A DNA stretch of 64,000 nucleotides from Candidatus Rifleibacteriota bacterium (lineage in GTDB: Bacteria > Riflebacteria > Ozemobacteria > Ozemobacterales > Ozemobacteraceae). Each line of letters opens with the position of its first letter. Within the stretch, counting starts at the first letter, position 1. Shown here piece after piece: positions 8,517-17,245 of this stretch. The stretch is from positions 1-64,000 of the forward strand of contig JAKQKW010000029.1 in the NCBI GenBank assembly GCA_029560455.1. The letters run 5' to 3'. The notes below the pieces were generated by a model that ran no database searches, had not been told where the DNA came from, and saw only the letters and a list, made by a program, of their open reading frames with translations. The position numbers and the translations under genes were made by a program.

Positions 8517-9356
8517 TTGTTTCTTTTGCAGCTGATTGAAGTCCTTCGCAAAGTCTTTCAGGGGTCAGGCATCCCTGAAATTCTGCCTTTTCCCGCTTCT
8601 ATCGCCGAGCCGTGGTGTCATCCAGATATTTTTCTCGCCATGACCGGCAGTGGTTTAAAAAGCTGTTTTGTTCTGCAGAATGTTGCAAACCGCCCGGCTT
8701 TTTTGAATGATTCGGCTACGCATGGCCTCGACATGATCTGGGTTTCAAGCGTCGGGCAGAAGGTGCCGGATGAACAGGTTTTTGGAGTTCTGGCAGCTGT
8801 CAAAAAAGAGCTTCTGCCCGAAAATGAATCGGCAGTGTTCTCGTTTGCCGCCGATTCACGCCGAAAGTTCTGTTGTTCAGAAACCGGTGCAACCTGGAAG
8901 CTTCTCTTTTGCGGTGTTGAATGTGGTCGCATGTTTATCTACTCGTCATTGCCTGGCTGCAACCTCCAGGACAAGCCGGCAACCGTTGTCAGCCTGAACC
9001 TGAAAAAGCTTTCAAGACTGGTTTCTGAGCACCTGGCCGAGTCGCCGGCATGGTCTGAAAACGTCCCTTTTTCATCTCTGCTGACAAGCTACGCCTGGAC
9101 TCCCCCTCAGGGAAGCTCTGAACCCGGATTGGCAAAAGATGAGCTGTTACAGGATTTTTCCGGGGCCAACTCAGACCAGGAAAAATTTTGTCGTCTTCTT
9201 GGGGCATATAACCGGCATTTATTGTTGGTTGCCGGTGATCAGGAGCTGCAGGCTGAGTGTAACCGTCGTCTGCAGAAACTGCTTGATGCGGCGCAGAAAG
9301 CTCTGCAGAAGGCTGTCGCTGAAATTCCCCGGTCTGGAGCATCAGATGCGTTGTAA
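8517..9356 (+). CDS. Hypothetical protein, first gene of the signalling operon
   Basis: 279 residues; I do not recognise the family. There is no signal peptide or membrane helix. The N-terminal half is globular (PEILPFPASIAEPW, GLDMIWVSS), and the C-terminal 60 residues are helical and charged (ELQAECNRRLQKLLDAAQ). TTG 8517 is the only workable start: an in-frame stop lies at 8499-8501, no ATG or GTG intervenes, and CGGAGA sits at 8505-8510. Its last 11 bases overlap the start of the LolA-like gene, suggesting translational coupling. Confidence 0.72.
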   Translation: MFLLQLIEVLRKVFQGSGIPEILPFPASIAEPWCHPDIFLAMTGSGLKSCFVLQNVANRPAFLNDSATHGLDMIWVSSVGQKVPDEQVFGVLAAVKKELLPENESAVFSFAADSRRKFCCSETGATWKLLFCGVECGRMFIYSSLPGCNLQDKPATVVSLNLKKLSRLVSEHLAESPAWSENVPFSSLLTSYAWTPPQGSSEPGLAKDELLQDFSGANSDQEKFCRLLGAYNRHLLLVAGDQELQAECNRRLQKLLDAAQKALQKAVAEIPRSGASDAL

Positions 9357-10164
9357 TTGGCTTTCTGTCTTTCTGGCTGGCCTGTTGATATTGCTTCTGG
9401 TTCAGGGTGGTCCGGTTATGGCATCTGCCGATAACCAGGTTGCATCATTTTCAGTTGAAGCACTTTTTGACAGCATGGAAAAGTGTGCCGATAAAATCAG
9501 CGCCATTTCTGCCAGCGTCGTTCTGCAAAATTCAGCAGCCAGCAAGTCGGTAACCCTTTCGATAAAAAGCCCTGACAAGTTTGCCATAATCTTTACCGAC
9601 GGTTCGGTCAAGGTTTTGTTCAATGGTAAAAACCTCTGGATCTACGTTGTGGCAATCAATGAAGTGTTTTATCACTTCTCTGAATCCGCTGGTTTTTTCG
9701 GATCGTATTATTCATGGTTCAGCCCTAAAAAGCTGTTTACCAACCTTACCCGCAAGACTCTTTTCACCTTTTTTCGTATTGAGACGATGAAAGTCGAAAA
9801 GCTTTCTGATTCAGAAACCTTCTATCACCTCAGGTTCAATCCGAAAATGGAATCGGTTTTCAAGTCGGTTTTTGATGTCGGGCATTATGAAATGGCCTTT
9901 TCAAGCCGCACCTACCTGCCTGCATGGGTGGTTGAATACGACCGTCAGGGGCAGGAGCGCGGGCGTCTTCAGGTAATTGATTATAAAATGAACGAAGAGA
10001 TTGCCGACAGTTATTTTGACTTTGTTGTTCCTGAGGGAGTTGCCATGGTGCCGGTGACGGTTGTGCTGGCCCAGAAACTCGAAGAATACGCCGATGCTAT
10101 GGTTGAGAAGCTTGGTCAGGCTGCTGAAGAGCTGAAAAATCGAATAATCAACTGGAGTTTCTGA
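9346..10164 (+). CDS. LolA-like exported lipid/lipoprotein carrier-fold protein
   Basis: 272 residues. A signal peptide (hydrophobic core FLAGLLILLLV, cleavage near VMASA) is followed by a pattern seen in LolA/LolB-fold proteins. Repeated beta strands appear as ISASVVLQNS, KSVTLSIKSPDKFAIIF, VKVLFNGKNLWIYV and GRLQVIDYKMN. Such proteins shield a lipid or lipoprotein acyl chain in the periplasm. ATG 9346 is preceded by GGAG at 9335-9338 and starts inside the upstream gene. The assignment rests on fold-like sequence patterns, not a diagnostic motif, so substrate and partner are unknown. Confidence 0.7.
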   Translation: MRCNWLSVFLAGLLILLLVQGGPVMASADNQVASFSVEALFDSMEKCADKISAISASVVLQNSAASKSVTLSIKSPDKFAIIFTDGSVKVLFNGKNLWIYVVAINEVFYHFSESAGFFGSYYSWFSPKKLFTNLTRKTLFTFFRIETMKVEKLSDSETFYHLRFNPKMESVFKSVFDVGHYEMAFSSRTYLPAWVVEYDRQGQERGRLQVIDYKMNEEIADSYFDFVVPEGVAMVPVTVVLAQKLEEYADAMVEKLGQAAEELKNRIINWSF

Positions 10165-10165
10165 A

Positions 10166-11368
10166 ATGCCGGAATTCAGAAAAAAACTGACAGCTCGTGA
10201 AATCGAGAGGGGCGCCATCCACTGGGAAGCCTCTCAAGACGCTGACGTCAAGGCGGTAATCCCCGCCAGCCTTGTTTTTAACATGATACTCGGAGACCAG
10301 GAAATTGCCAATCTCTCTGTAGAATGGGAAAAACACAGCCTGTTTGTCGGCGAGGCGATAACTTTGGCTGCGGTTGATTCAGAGATTGTTCTAAGCAATG
10401 TGCGTGAGCGCGGGTCTGTTGTTAATTGCCAGATTTTTGCCCCGCAGGAAAAAATGGTCATCAGAAAACGACTTTCGCATCAGGAGCACAGTGGGCGTTA
10501 CCTCAAATGGTTTGCGCGCGAAGATGAACTCTACAACCGGCTTTTTTCATTGAAAGAGGGCTTTGAGATAGAGGTTGGCGGCAAAAGAATGAAGGGGCGG
10601 GCTCCGGATTTTGAAAAACGCAAGCTGATGGTAGGCGATCTACTCAGAGTTTTTTCACCTGGTGACGACCTGCTTATCAAATGGAAGGCCCAGGAAATCC
10701 CGGTTCTTCTTATAAAACGTGATGATCCGGCAGATAAGGCCCAGCTCGACGGAACCACGCCTCTGCGCTCTCTGGTGACCAGATTGCTTGCCCGACCGCT
10801 TGGCGAATTCAACGAGGGTGAAGTTAAGGGGTTGATTGTTCTTCTTGAGGAGAATAAAAAACTCTGGGAACGTATTGTAACAATGCAGGAAGAGAACCGT
10901 CGCCTCAAGGAACAGGTAAACATGCTTGAGTCACTGTTCGAACAGTTTACTTCGAATTCATTTTTTAATTCGAAAAAAGAGTTTGAGCTCTGGGTGGCTG
11001 CGCATATTAATATGTTTGAAAAAGGCCTGCGTGTCATACATAGAAACTACTCGGTAACTTTGAGCAATGAGCGCAGAAGAAGAATTGATCTGCTCTGCCA
11101 GGATCGCAAAGGGGTTCTGGTGGTAGTTCAGATTCTTTACAGTCCTGAACCGGCTCAGATTAATGAAGCTCTTGATCTGCTTGAACACCTGCGGGCCAAT
11201 ACCGGTTCTTTTGGCAGTGAACTGACAAGCGGGCAGTTCAAGTCGGCAGATTTAAGAGGCATGATTATTGCAAATTACGAGCGCACTGATCTGGTTGAGC
11301 ACTGTCTGCAGAAACAGGTTAAGCTCTGCCTGGTGAAGAGCGGCTGTTTAATTGATGTTCTGGAGTGA
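10166..11368 (+). CDS. NucS/DUF91-like protein with altered nuclease active site
   Basis: 400 residues. The N-terminal two-thirds are unrecognised, with one short coiled coil near residues 230-265 (LLEENKKLWERIVTMQEENRR). The C-terminal 125 residues resemble the RecB-like nuclease domain of NucS: FELWVAAHINMFEKGLRVI, then RRRIDLLCQDRKGVLVVVQI. In NucS-type enzymes this stretch reads IDLLxxDxxGxLVVVELK, with catalytic Asp, Glu and Lys. Here the Asp is kept, but the E-x-K pair is Q-x-L, so cleavage activity is doubtful. The fold might still bind DNA or protein. The start is 2 bases after the LolA-like stop, in the same operon. Confidence 0.72.
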   Translation: MPEFRKKLTAREIERGAIHWEASQDADVKAVIPASLVFNMILGDQEIANLSVEWEKHSLFVGEAITLAAVDSEIVLSNVRERGSVVNCQIFAPQEKMVIRKRLSHQEHSGRYLKWFAREDELYNRLFSLKEGFEIEVGGKRMKGRAPDFEKRKLMVGDLLRVFSPGDDLLIKWKAQEIPVLLIKRDDPADKAQLDGTTPLRSLVTRLLARPLGEFNEGEVKGLIVLLEENKKLWERIVTMQEENRRLKEQVNMLESLFEQFTSNSFFNSKKEFELWVAAHINMFEKGLRVIHRNYSVTLSNERRRRIDLLCQDRKGVLVVVQILYSPEPAQINEALDLLEHLRANTGSFGSELTSGQFKSADLRGMIIANYERTDLVEHCLQKQVKLCLVKSGCLIDVLE

Positions 11369-11374
11369 TGTTTT

Positions 11375-13969
11375 TTGAAAGAACAAGAAAATAACCAGTG
11401 GTTTGAGGAACTGCGTCGTCAGCACCTGAAAGGCGCAACCCGTAAACCGGGCGCGGCAGCCCTTATGTCTTTTTTTGTCATGGGTCTCGGGCAGATCTAT
11501 GCCGGCCATATCGATCGCGGAATAATGCTGATGGCAATTTATCTGGGCGGCATCTTTTCTGCTTTAAGCGTCTACAGCGGCGGGATCATTTATAATGCCG
11601 TTTTTCCTCTGCTTGGCGCTCATCTGATGGTTGTCATCAGTTACTTCTTTTCGGTTGTGTTTATTCTGCTGTGGATTTACAACATCAAGGATGCTTATTA
11701 CCTGTCGCTTTTCAGCAGTTTTCGCGACTGGGTCGAAGTCGAACGGGTTCTTCTTCCGGTTCTGCAAAGTAATGCAGCTGGCCTGATCACTGGCGCTTCT
11801 TCGGCTGCCGGCCTCCTTACCCATTCAGAAGAACATGCTGCAGAGCCGGAGCCGGCAAAAAAGGTTGTGCGCGCGCACGAAGACGCCGACGTCGTAGAAG
11901 TGTCGCCGGTTGCGGCAAAGGTTTCTGACAAAAGCCATGAAGCTGATGATGAAGAAGATGATAATCTGGAGCCTGGACAGGTTGTTTATTCGGCCGACTT
12001 TGGTGCCATGCGCATGCACAGCCAATCCTGGAAACTGTATCTTGGGCTTGCCGCCATTTTCATTCTGGTTGGTATCTGGCTGGAAAAACGTGGCGAAAGG
12101 GTCGGAGCAGAGCAGAACACTCTTTTTGCTGTCGCTGTAGAAATGCCGGCAGACCGGCAAACTGATAAAAAGATTGTATCTGAGCCGTTGGTTGCGGCTG
12201 TTGACCTCGTAAAAATACCGGAACCTGCTGTTGCAGTGCAGAACGATGTTCCGCCGGCTGCTGTTATATCGACTCCACCCGAGACAAGTTCGCCAGTAGT
12301 GACCGATGCCGGAGCTGTTGCTGTCGAAAGTGGGCCAACAGAGCCGGTATTGACTTTTGCTGAAGGCATGGAACTTGTAAAAGCCGGCGACTACAATTCT
12401 GCCGCGGCTTTTTTTTCCACTGCACTCGAAAAAGCCGAACCCGACAAAGCACAGTGGCGTGTAATACTTAATTCATTTTATCGAGCCGAGGCGATGGCAG
12501 AATACGAAAAGAACCTGCGGCGTTATCTTGAAAACTTCTCTGATGATTCTGCTGCCTGGTTTAACCTTGGTAAAATACTATATGATCGCTCTGAACTTGC
12601 TCAGGCGTCTCAGGCGATCGTGCGAGGCCTTCGCTTCGAGCCTGACAACGTCAGGGGCAATTTCCTGCTGGGGTCGATATATATTGATCTTAAGCTGTTT
12701 TCTGAGTCGGTAACCTACCTTGAAAAGGCCTTGTCTCTTGAACCATTGAATGTAGAATGTAACCGCCAGCTGGCCAGAGCGCTCAATGCTTCAGGTAAAG
12801 CCTTCGAGGCACGAAGGTATTTTCAGAGAATACTCAGTCTCGTTCCTGACGATCTTGAAGCTTCGCAGGCGCTTGCCGGCGGGCATACTTCGGAGCCTGT
12901 AAGTGAAGCCCGAGTTCTGATCGTGCAGGGAAAAGGCGAAGGGCGTCTGGTAGAAAAACAGGCAGTTGATGTTCCTGAAGCGCCGATTTCAGGAAAAGTT
13001 CTTTTTGATGCATCTGCGGATCAGGCTGCAATCCCGACAAAAGCCGCGTCACAGGTCGATGAGGTTCCTGCGACTGCAACCCCATTGCCGGCGTCAGTAA
13101 TATTGCATGCCCCGACGCAGGTTCAGGCTCAGGTCACCCCGGTTACGCATAATGAGCAGAAGGTTACGGTTCCTGCACCATCGCAGATAACACCTCCTGT
13201 ATCTGTTTCTGAAAAGCTCCCGGAAGAACCTGCCATGCAGAGTAATCTGCCTCAGAAAGCTGGCGTTGAATTATACAGCCGACCTGAAAATCAGCTGCAG
13301 GAGCCGGAAAATAAGGTTTCTGCGGCTCCGGTTAAGCCGGTTGCCTTGCCGCCAGCGCCTGTGACTGTTGTGTCACCAACGCCGGCGCCTGCGATATTGA
13401 AACCCGAGGTTAAACCGCCAGAACGGGAAACGCGAGGTGCTGAAGACGGCAGTTTTATGGATGCTGTCGCTCAGGAGCCTGATCAAGATTCTATCAGGCG
13501 CAAAATCGAGGGTTTCCGGAAAAAGGGAGCCTACGAATTTTCGCGTGGAAACTGGGAAGCGGCACTGCCGCACTATCTTGAGGTTCTCAGGCACAAGAAA
13601 GATGCGCAGACATACGATATGATCGGGGTAATTTTCGAAAAGCTCGCCATGCATAAAGATGCGTTCGATGCAATTGAACATTCTTACCAGCTTGGCCGCC
13701 GCGATTCTGTGACTCTGACAAGACTTGGGCGTCTGGCTGAAACTACCGGAAATTATGTTAAGGGTGAAAAATATCTGCAGCAGGCTTTGCAGAAAAGCCC
13801 GCACCGTGTCGATCTCCGCATTCGTTATGCCAAATGCCTTGAAGAAAATGGCAACAGCGAGAAAGCGATTGCCGAGCTCGAAAAAATTGCCCGCGCCGGC
13901 GGCGACTCCTACGCTCTCAAGCGCCGGGCAGAACTGGAAATAAGTCGTATCAGGTCTTCGGGAAAGTAA
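11375..13969 (+). CDS. Membrane protein with N-terminal TM2-like segment and two TPR blocks
   Basis: 864 residues. Hydrophobic helices at about 25-115 begin with ALMSFFVMGLGQIYAGH, similar to the glycine-rich opening of TM2-type membrane domains. A further helix lies near residues 217-236 (LYLGLAAIFILVGIWL). TPR units occupy about 325-510, a Pro/Ala/Val-rich linker about 520-690, and a second TPR block 700-864. The layout suggests a membrane-tethered scaffold. TTG 11375 is used: the frame is closed by a stop at 11366-11368 and TGGAG lies at 11361-11365. It is followed 9 bases later by a kinase gene. Confidence 0.8.
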   Translation: MKEQENNQWFEELRRQHLKGATRKPGAAALMSFFVMGLGQIYAGHIDRGIMLMAIYLGGIFSALSVYSGGIIYNAVFPLLGAHLMVVISYFFSVVFILLWIYNIKDAYYLSLFSSFRDWVEVERVLLPVLQSNAAGLITGASSAAGLLTHSEEHAAEPEPAKKVVRAHEDADVVEVSPVAAKVSDKSHEADDEEDDNLEPGQVVYSADFGAMRMHSQSWKLYLGLAAIFILVGIWLEKRGERVGAEQNTLFAVAVEMPADRQTDKKIVSEPLVAAVDLVKIPEPAVAVQNDVPPAAVISTPPETSSPVVTDAGAVAVESGPTEPVLTFAEGMELVKAGDYNSAAAFFSTALEKAEPDKAQWRVILNSFYRAEAMAEYEKNLRRYLENFSDDSAAWFNLGKILYDRSELAQASQAIVRGLRFEPDNVRGNFLLGSIYIDLKLFSESVTYLEKALSLEPLNVECNRQLARALNASGKAFEARRYFQRILSLVPDDLEASQALAGGHTSEPVSEARVLIVQGKGEGRLVEKQAVDVPEAPISGKVLFDASADQAAIPTKAASQVDEVPATATPLPASVILHAPTQVQAQVTPVTHNEQKVTVPAPSQITPPVSVSEKLPEEPAMQSNLPQKAGVELYSRPENQLQEPENKVSAAPVKPVALPPAPVTVVSPTPAPAILKPEVKPPERETRGAEDGSFMDAVAQEPDQDSIRRKIEGFRKKGAYEFSRGNWEAALPHYLEVLRHKKDAQTYDMIGVIFEKLAMHKDAFDAIEHSYQLGRRDSVTLTRLGRLAETTGNYVKGEKYLQQALQKSPHRVDLRIRYAKCLEENGNSEKAIAELEKIARAGGDSYALKRRAELEISRIRSSGK

Positions 13970-13978
13970 GGAATATTT

Positions 13979-14983
13979 ATGCCAGAATCCACTTTTGACG
14001 CACTTTCTCAGGAAATAGCCACTTTCAGAGAGACCCTTGCAACAATGCAGAGTGTGCTGGCAACGGTGCAGCACCCTGAAGCCAGCCGTGGCACAATAGT
14101 TGACCGGCTCGATGACCTTGAAAATATAGTGTTGGCAGTTACGGCTGTCAGCCCTCAGATTGGCCCGAAGGCCAAAAAAGCTTTTGACAGTCTCAAGTCT
14201 GCACTCGAACTTGATCCGATGCTCAGTCCGGCAACAATTCCGATGCTCAGCAGCAAGCTTACCGCCCAGGCAGAGAGTATTGCCCGGCGGGTCGATGGTC
14301 TGCTGCATTCAAATTCAGATGCGGCCCCAGGACAGACACAGGCAGAGGGGATCATACGCGCCCAGGAAGAAGAACGCAAAAGGATTTCACGGGATATTCA
14401 CGATGGCCCGGCTCAGACACTTGCAAGTCTGACCATGCGAATAGATTACTGTTTAGAACAGCATTCTGGCGATCAGACACTGATCAGCGAGCTTCAGGAA
14501 CTTAAAGATTCGGTTATCAGAAGTCTTAAGGATATTCGCAGATTTATTTTCGATCTGCGACCGATGGCGCTTGACGATCTCGGTCTCATACCCACTCTTG
14601 AACAGTTTATCAGCGGTTTCAAAGCCCGTACCGGTATTCCGGTTTATGTCGAGGTTGAGGGTGAGCGGGCCAAAATGTCGGCTGAGAAGGAACTGGCAGT
14701 TTTTCGTGTAATTCAGGAAGCGGCCAATAATGCGGTGAAACATGCCGAACCATCTTCTGTTCACATTTTTCTTAATTATGATGAAGCGAGAAATCGTCTG
14801 GCGGTGGTTGTCAAAGACGATGGCAACGGTTTTGATGTTTCAGAAATCCGAAGAAAATACAGCACGCTGAAGAAGCTTGGTCTGATCAGCATGGAAGAGC
14901 GGGTTCGCTTTGCTGGCGGTGAGCTGCATATTGTTTCCGATTCAGGTACCGGAACAGTTGTTTCTTTTTGGGTTCCAATCTGA
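13979..14983 (+). CDS. Cytoplasmic DegS/NarX-type sensor histidine kinase
   Basis: 334 residues, no membrane helix. The N-terminal 120 residues are helical and unrecognised. The HisKA_3 dimerisation motif ERKRISRDIHDGPAQTLASL places the phosphorylated His at 141. The ATPase domain shows IQEAANNAVKHAEP (N box), VKDDGNGFD (G1) and GLISMEERVRFAGG. The architecture matches DegS of Bacillus. Kinases of this class normally pair with NarL/LuxR-type regulators, but the only response regulator nearby is the NtrC-type one two genes on. The ATG follows the TPR gene by 9 bases. Confidence 0.92.
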   Translation: MPESTFDALSQEIATFRETLATMQSVLATVQHPEASRGTIVDRLDDLENIVLAVTAVSPQIGPKAKKAFDSLKSALELDPMLSPATIPMLSSKLTAQAESIARRVDGLLHSNSDAAPGQTQAEGIIRAQEEERKRISRDIHDGPAQTLASLTMRIDYCLEQHSGDQTLISELQELKDSVIRSLKDIRRFIFDLRPMALDDLGLIPTLEQFISGFKARTGIPVYVEVEGERAKMSAEKELAVFRVIQEAANNAVKHAEPSSVHIFLNYDEARNRLAVVVKDDGNGFDVSEIRRKYSTLKKLGLISMEERVRFAGGELHIVSDSGTGTVVSFWVPI

Positions 14984-14998
14984 CCTCAGGAGTTTGAA

Positions 14999-17245
14999 AT
15001 GCTCCCAAGAACTCTGCAGGGAAAACTGATTTTTTTCTTTGTATCCCTGATTTTCATTACCAACGCTTTTCTTGCAATTGCAGCTTTTTCGCGAGAGCGT
15101 CTTGCAATTTCGAATGACACCATGGAAGCGGCCATGTCCATAGGAAAAATTCTGCAGAAACCGGCAGAATTGTTCCTGCGCAATGGTGACAAGAGCATAA
15201 TTGACCATATTTACGCAAATCGGTCCGGCAATTCGGCTGAACTGCTGCTGACCGTTTATGATCACAACTGGTGGAAAGTCTGGGGCGATGAGGCAAGAAT
15301 TCCGCCCGGTGGATTTCCTGAGCTTGCCGCAATGGATATGGTCGAATCGCATACCGGCAATGGCCTGACATATCGCGAGCTGTTTATTCCGCTCATCGTT
15401 GATGGCAAAGCGATGGGTGCTGTCGGGGTTGGTGTGACTCCGGTCTGGCAGAATAAAAACAGCAATACCGCTTCAGATTTTGCTTCTCTGATGCTGTTGA
15501 GCATGTTTGTCGGCATCATGGTGGCAATTTTTGCTTCGCGCAGCATTCTTGAGCCTCTCGGCGACCTGATGCGCGGCATCGATGAATTTGGCCGGGGTGA
15601 TTACTCAGTCAGAGTAGGTGCAGCCGGCACCGGAGAACTCAAAGAACTCGGAGATTCTTTTAACAGAATGGCTTTGACCGTTCAGGAAACCTTCAAGGAA
15701 AATCTGCAGAGAAACCGGGCCATAGACGAAAAGCTTCAGGAACTCTGGGAAATTTATGAGCTGATGCGTAAGGTGACTCTCGACAATGAATTCACGGTAA
15801 TACTGGAGAAGTTTCTTGAAAAGGCTCAGACCCTTTCTTTCAGTTCATTTGCTCAGATTGTTCTGCAAAATCGTCGAACTTTGCGGTTTGAAGAAGTTGT
15901 GAACGTTGTTTCCCGGAAAAGCCCGCGGCAGGATGCGATTGAAGCGATAGTCAACAGCTGTTTCATAAGTAAGACGCTGCATGAGAATCTTGTTGACGGA
16001 ATTTCGATCATTGGTGTGCCACTGCTGTCAGGCAGCAGAATGAATGGCGTAATTATTCTCGCCAAAAATGATTCTGGCGGCTATTCAGAAGGGGTTCGCC
16101 GCTTTCTTGAAACCATTGCCCCGGTTCTGGCTTCGATTATCGAAAACGCGAGCCTATATGAGGCCCTCTCTGACTGGAACCAGCAGATGAAGAATATTCT
16201 GGCCAGTATCAATCAGGGTCTGGCAACTCTTGACCGGAATCGTAAGTTTCTGATTGTGAACGAGCGCTTTCTGGGCATGTTTGGCATGAAGGGGTTTGAT
16301 ACTGGCCTATATGGTTTCAGGGAGTTCTGCGATCAGATTCCTGACAGAAAGTTTGCCGAGGCAATGCATGATGAAACGGCGGCATTTTTTGAGGGAATTT
16401 TCAGCGCTGCCATTAATGACGGCGCTGTTCAAAGGGTTATCGAATATAATGCCGGCGGGCGGCGGCAATTTGCCATCAGTCTTCTGCCCCTGCGGGCCGG
16501 AAATGAGATCAGGGGTGCAGTTCTGGTGGTCGATGACGTGACCGACCAGAAAAAATTCGAGCAGCAGATGATCGAAGCTGAGAAATGGGCGGTTCTTGGC
16601 AGGCTTGCCGCTTCGGTGGCCCACGAAATACGCAATCCGCTGGTGGCAATACGCAGTCTTGTCGAAATAATTGGTGAAGAAGTGCAGGGAGATCTTAAGG
16701 AACATGCAAACGTGGTGCTTGGTGAAGTGCTTCGCCTGAATCGTGTGGTCGCCGAGCTTCTCAGCCTGGTCAAGCCTGAGGCGGCAAACCTGAAAACCTG
16801 CAGTCTGGTCGAGATTGTCAATGAACTGACTTTGTTGATAAAGCACGAAGCGGTAAAAAATGAGATCAGTCTGCAGAGATATTTTCCCGAATGTGATTGC
16901 CTTGTCAGAATTGACGCTGAGAAGATCAAGCAGGCAGTTTTAAATCTTGCCCTGAACGCTTTTCAGGCAGTTGGTCGGTGTGGTAAGGTCGAAATAAGGG
17001 TTGAGCGATTGCAGGGATGGATTGTGATCAAGGTGATCAATGATGGTCCGCAGATTGAAAAATCGCTTCAGCAGAGAATTTTTGAGCCTTTCTTTACGAC
17101 CAAGGCAAACGGAACCGGGCTTGGCCTGGCAATCACCCGAAAAATAGTTGAACTGCATCGCGGAAAAATCGAATTTGACTCGGGACAGGAAATGACTGAA
17201 TTCAGGATATTCCTGCCGGATGGAGCGGAAAATGGCGCGGATTAG
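14999..17245 (+). CDS. Transmembrane histidine kinase with HAMP, GAF and PAS domains (NtrB-like)
   Basis: 748 residues. Transmembrane helix 1 is at about 9-30, an extracytoplasmic sensor at about 31-160, and helix 2 at about 163-183. HAMP (about 180-235), GAF (about 245-390) and PAS (about 395-510) domains follow. HisKA has the motif ASVAHEIRNPLVAIRS with His542. The HATPase domain shows ALNAFQAVG (N box), INDGPQI, FFTTKANGTGLGLAI (G2). The H-box with E-I-R-N-P is typical of kinases that signal to NtrC-type regulators. It overlaps the regulator gene, so it is very likely its direct partner. Confidence 0.95.
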   Translation: MLPRTLQGKLIFFFVSLIFITNAFLAIAAFSRERLAISNDTMEAAMSIGKILQKPAELFLRNGDKSIIDHIYANRSGNSAELLLTVYDHNWWKVWGDEARIPPGGFPELAAMDMVESHTGNGLTYRELFIPLIVDGKAMGAVGVGVTPVWQNKNSNTASDFASLMLLSMFVGIMVAIFASRSILEPLGDLMRGIDEFGRGDYSVRVGAAGTGELKELGDSFNRMALTVQETFKENLQRNRAIDEKLQELWEIYELMRKVTLDNEFTVILEKFLEKAQTLSFSSFAQIVLQNRRTLRFEEVVNVVSRKSPRQDAIEAIVNSCFISKTLHENLVDGISIIGVPLLSGSRMNGVIILAKNDSGGYSEGVRRFLETIAPVLASIIENASLYEALSDWNQQMKNILASINQGLATLDRNRKFLIVNERFLGMFGMKGFDTGLYGFREFCDQIPDRKFAEAMHDETAAFFEGIFSAAINDGAVQRVIEYNAGGRRQFAISLLPLRAGNEIRGAVLVVDDVTDQKKFEQQMIEAEKWAVLGRLAASVAHEIRNPLVAIRSLVEIIGEEVQGDLKEHANVVLGEVLRLNRVVAELLSLVKPEAANLKTCSLVEIVNELTLLIKHEAVKNEISLQRYFPECDCLVRIDAEKIKQAVLNLALNAFQAVGRCGKVEIRVERLQGWIVIKVINDGPQIEKSLQQRIFEPFFTTKANGTGLGLAITRKIVELHRGKIEFDSGQEMTEFRIFLPDGAENGAD

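Noticed and set aside
13373..14308. Long minus-strand open frame (311 codons)
   Set aside because: It lies opposite the TPR and kinase genes, which have clear domains and RBS; its translation has no recognisable motif and is rich in Cys/His/Phe as expected from an antisense frame.
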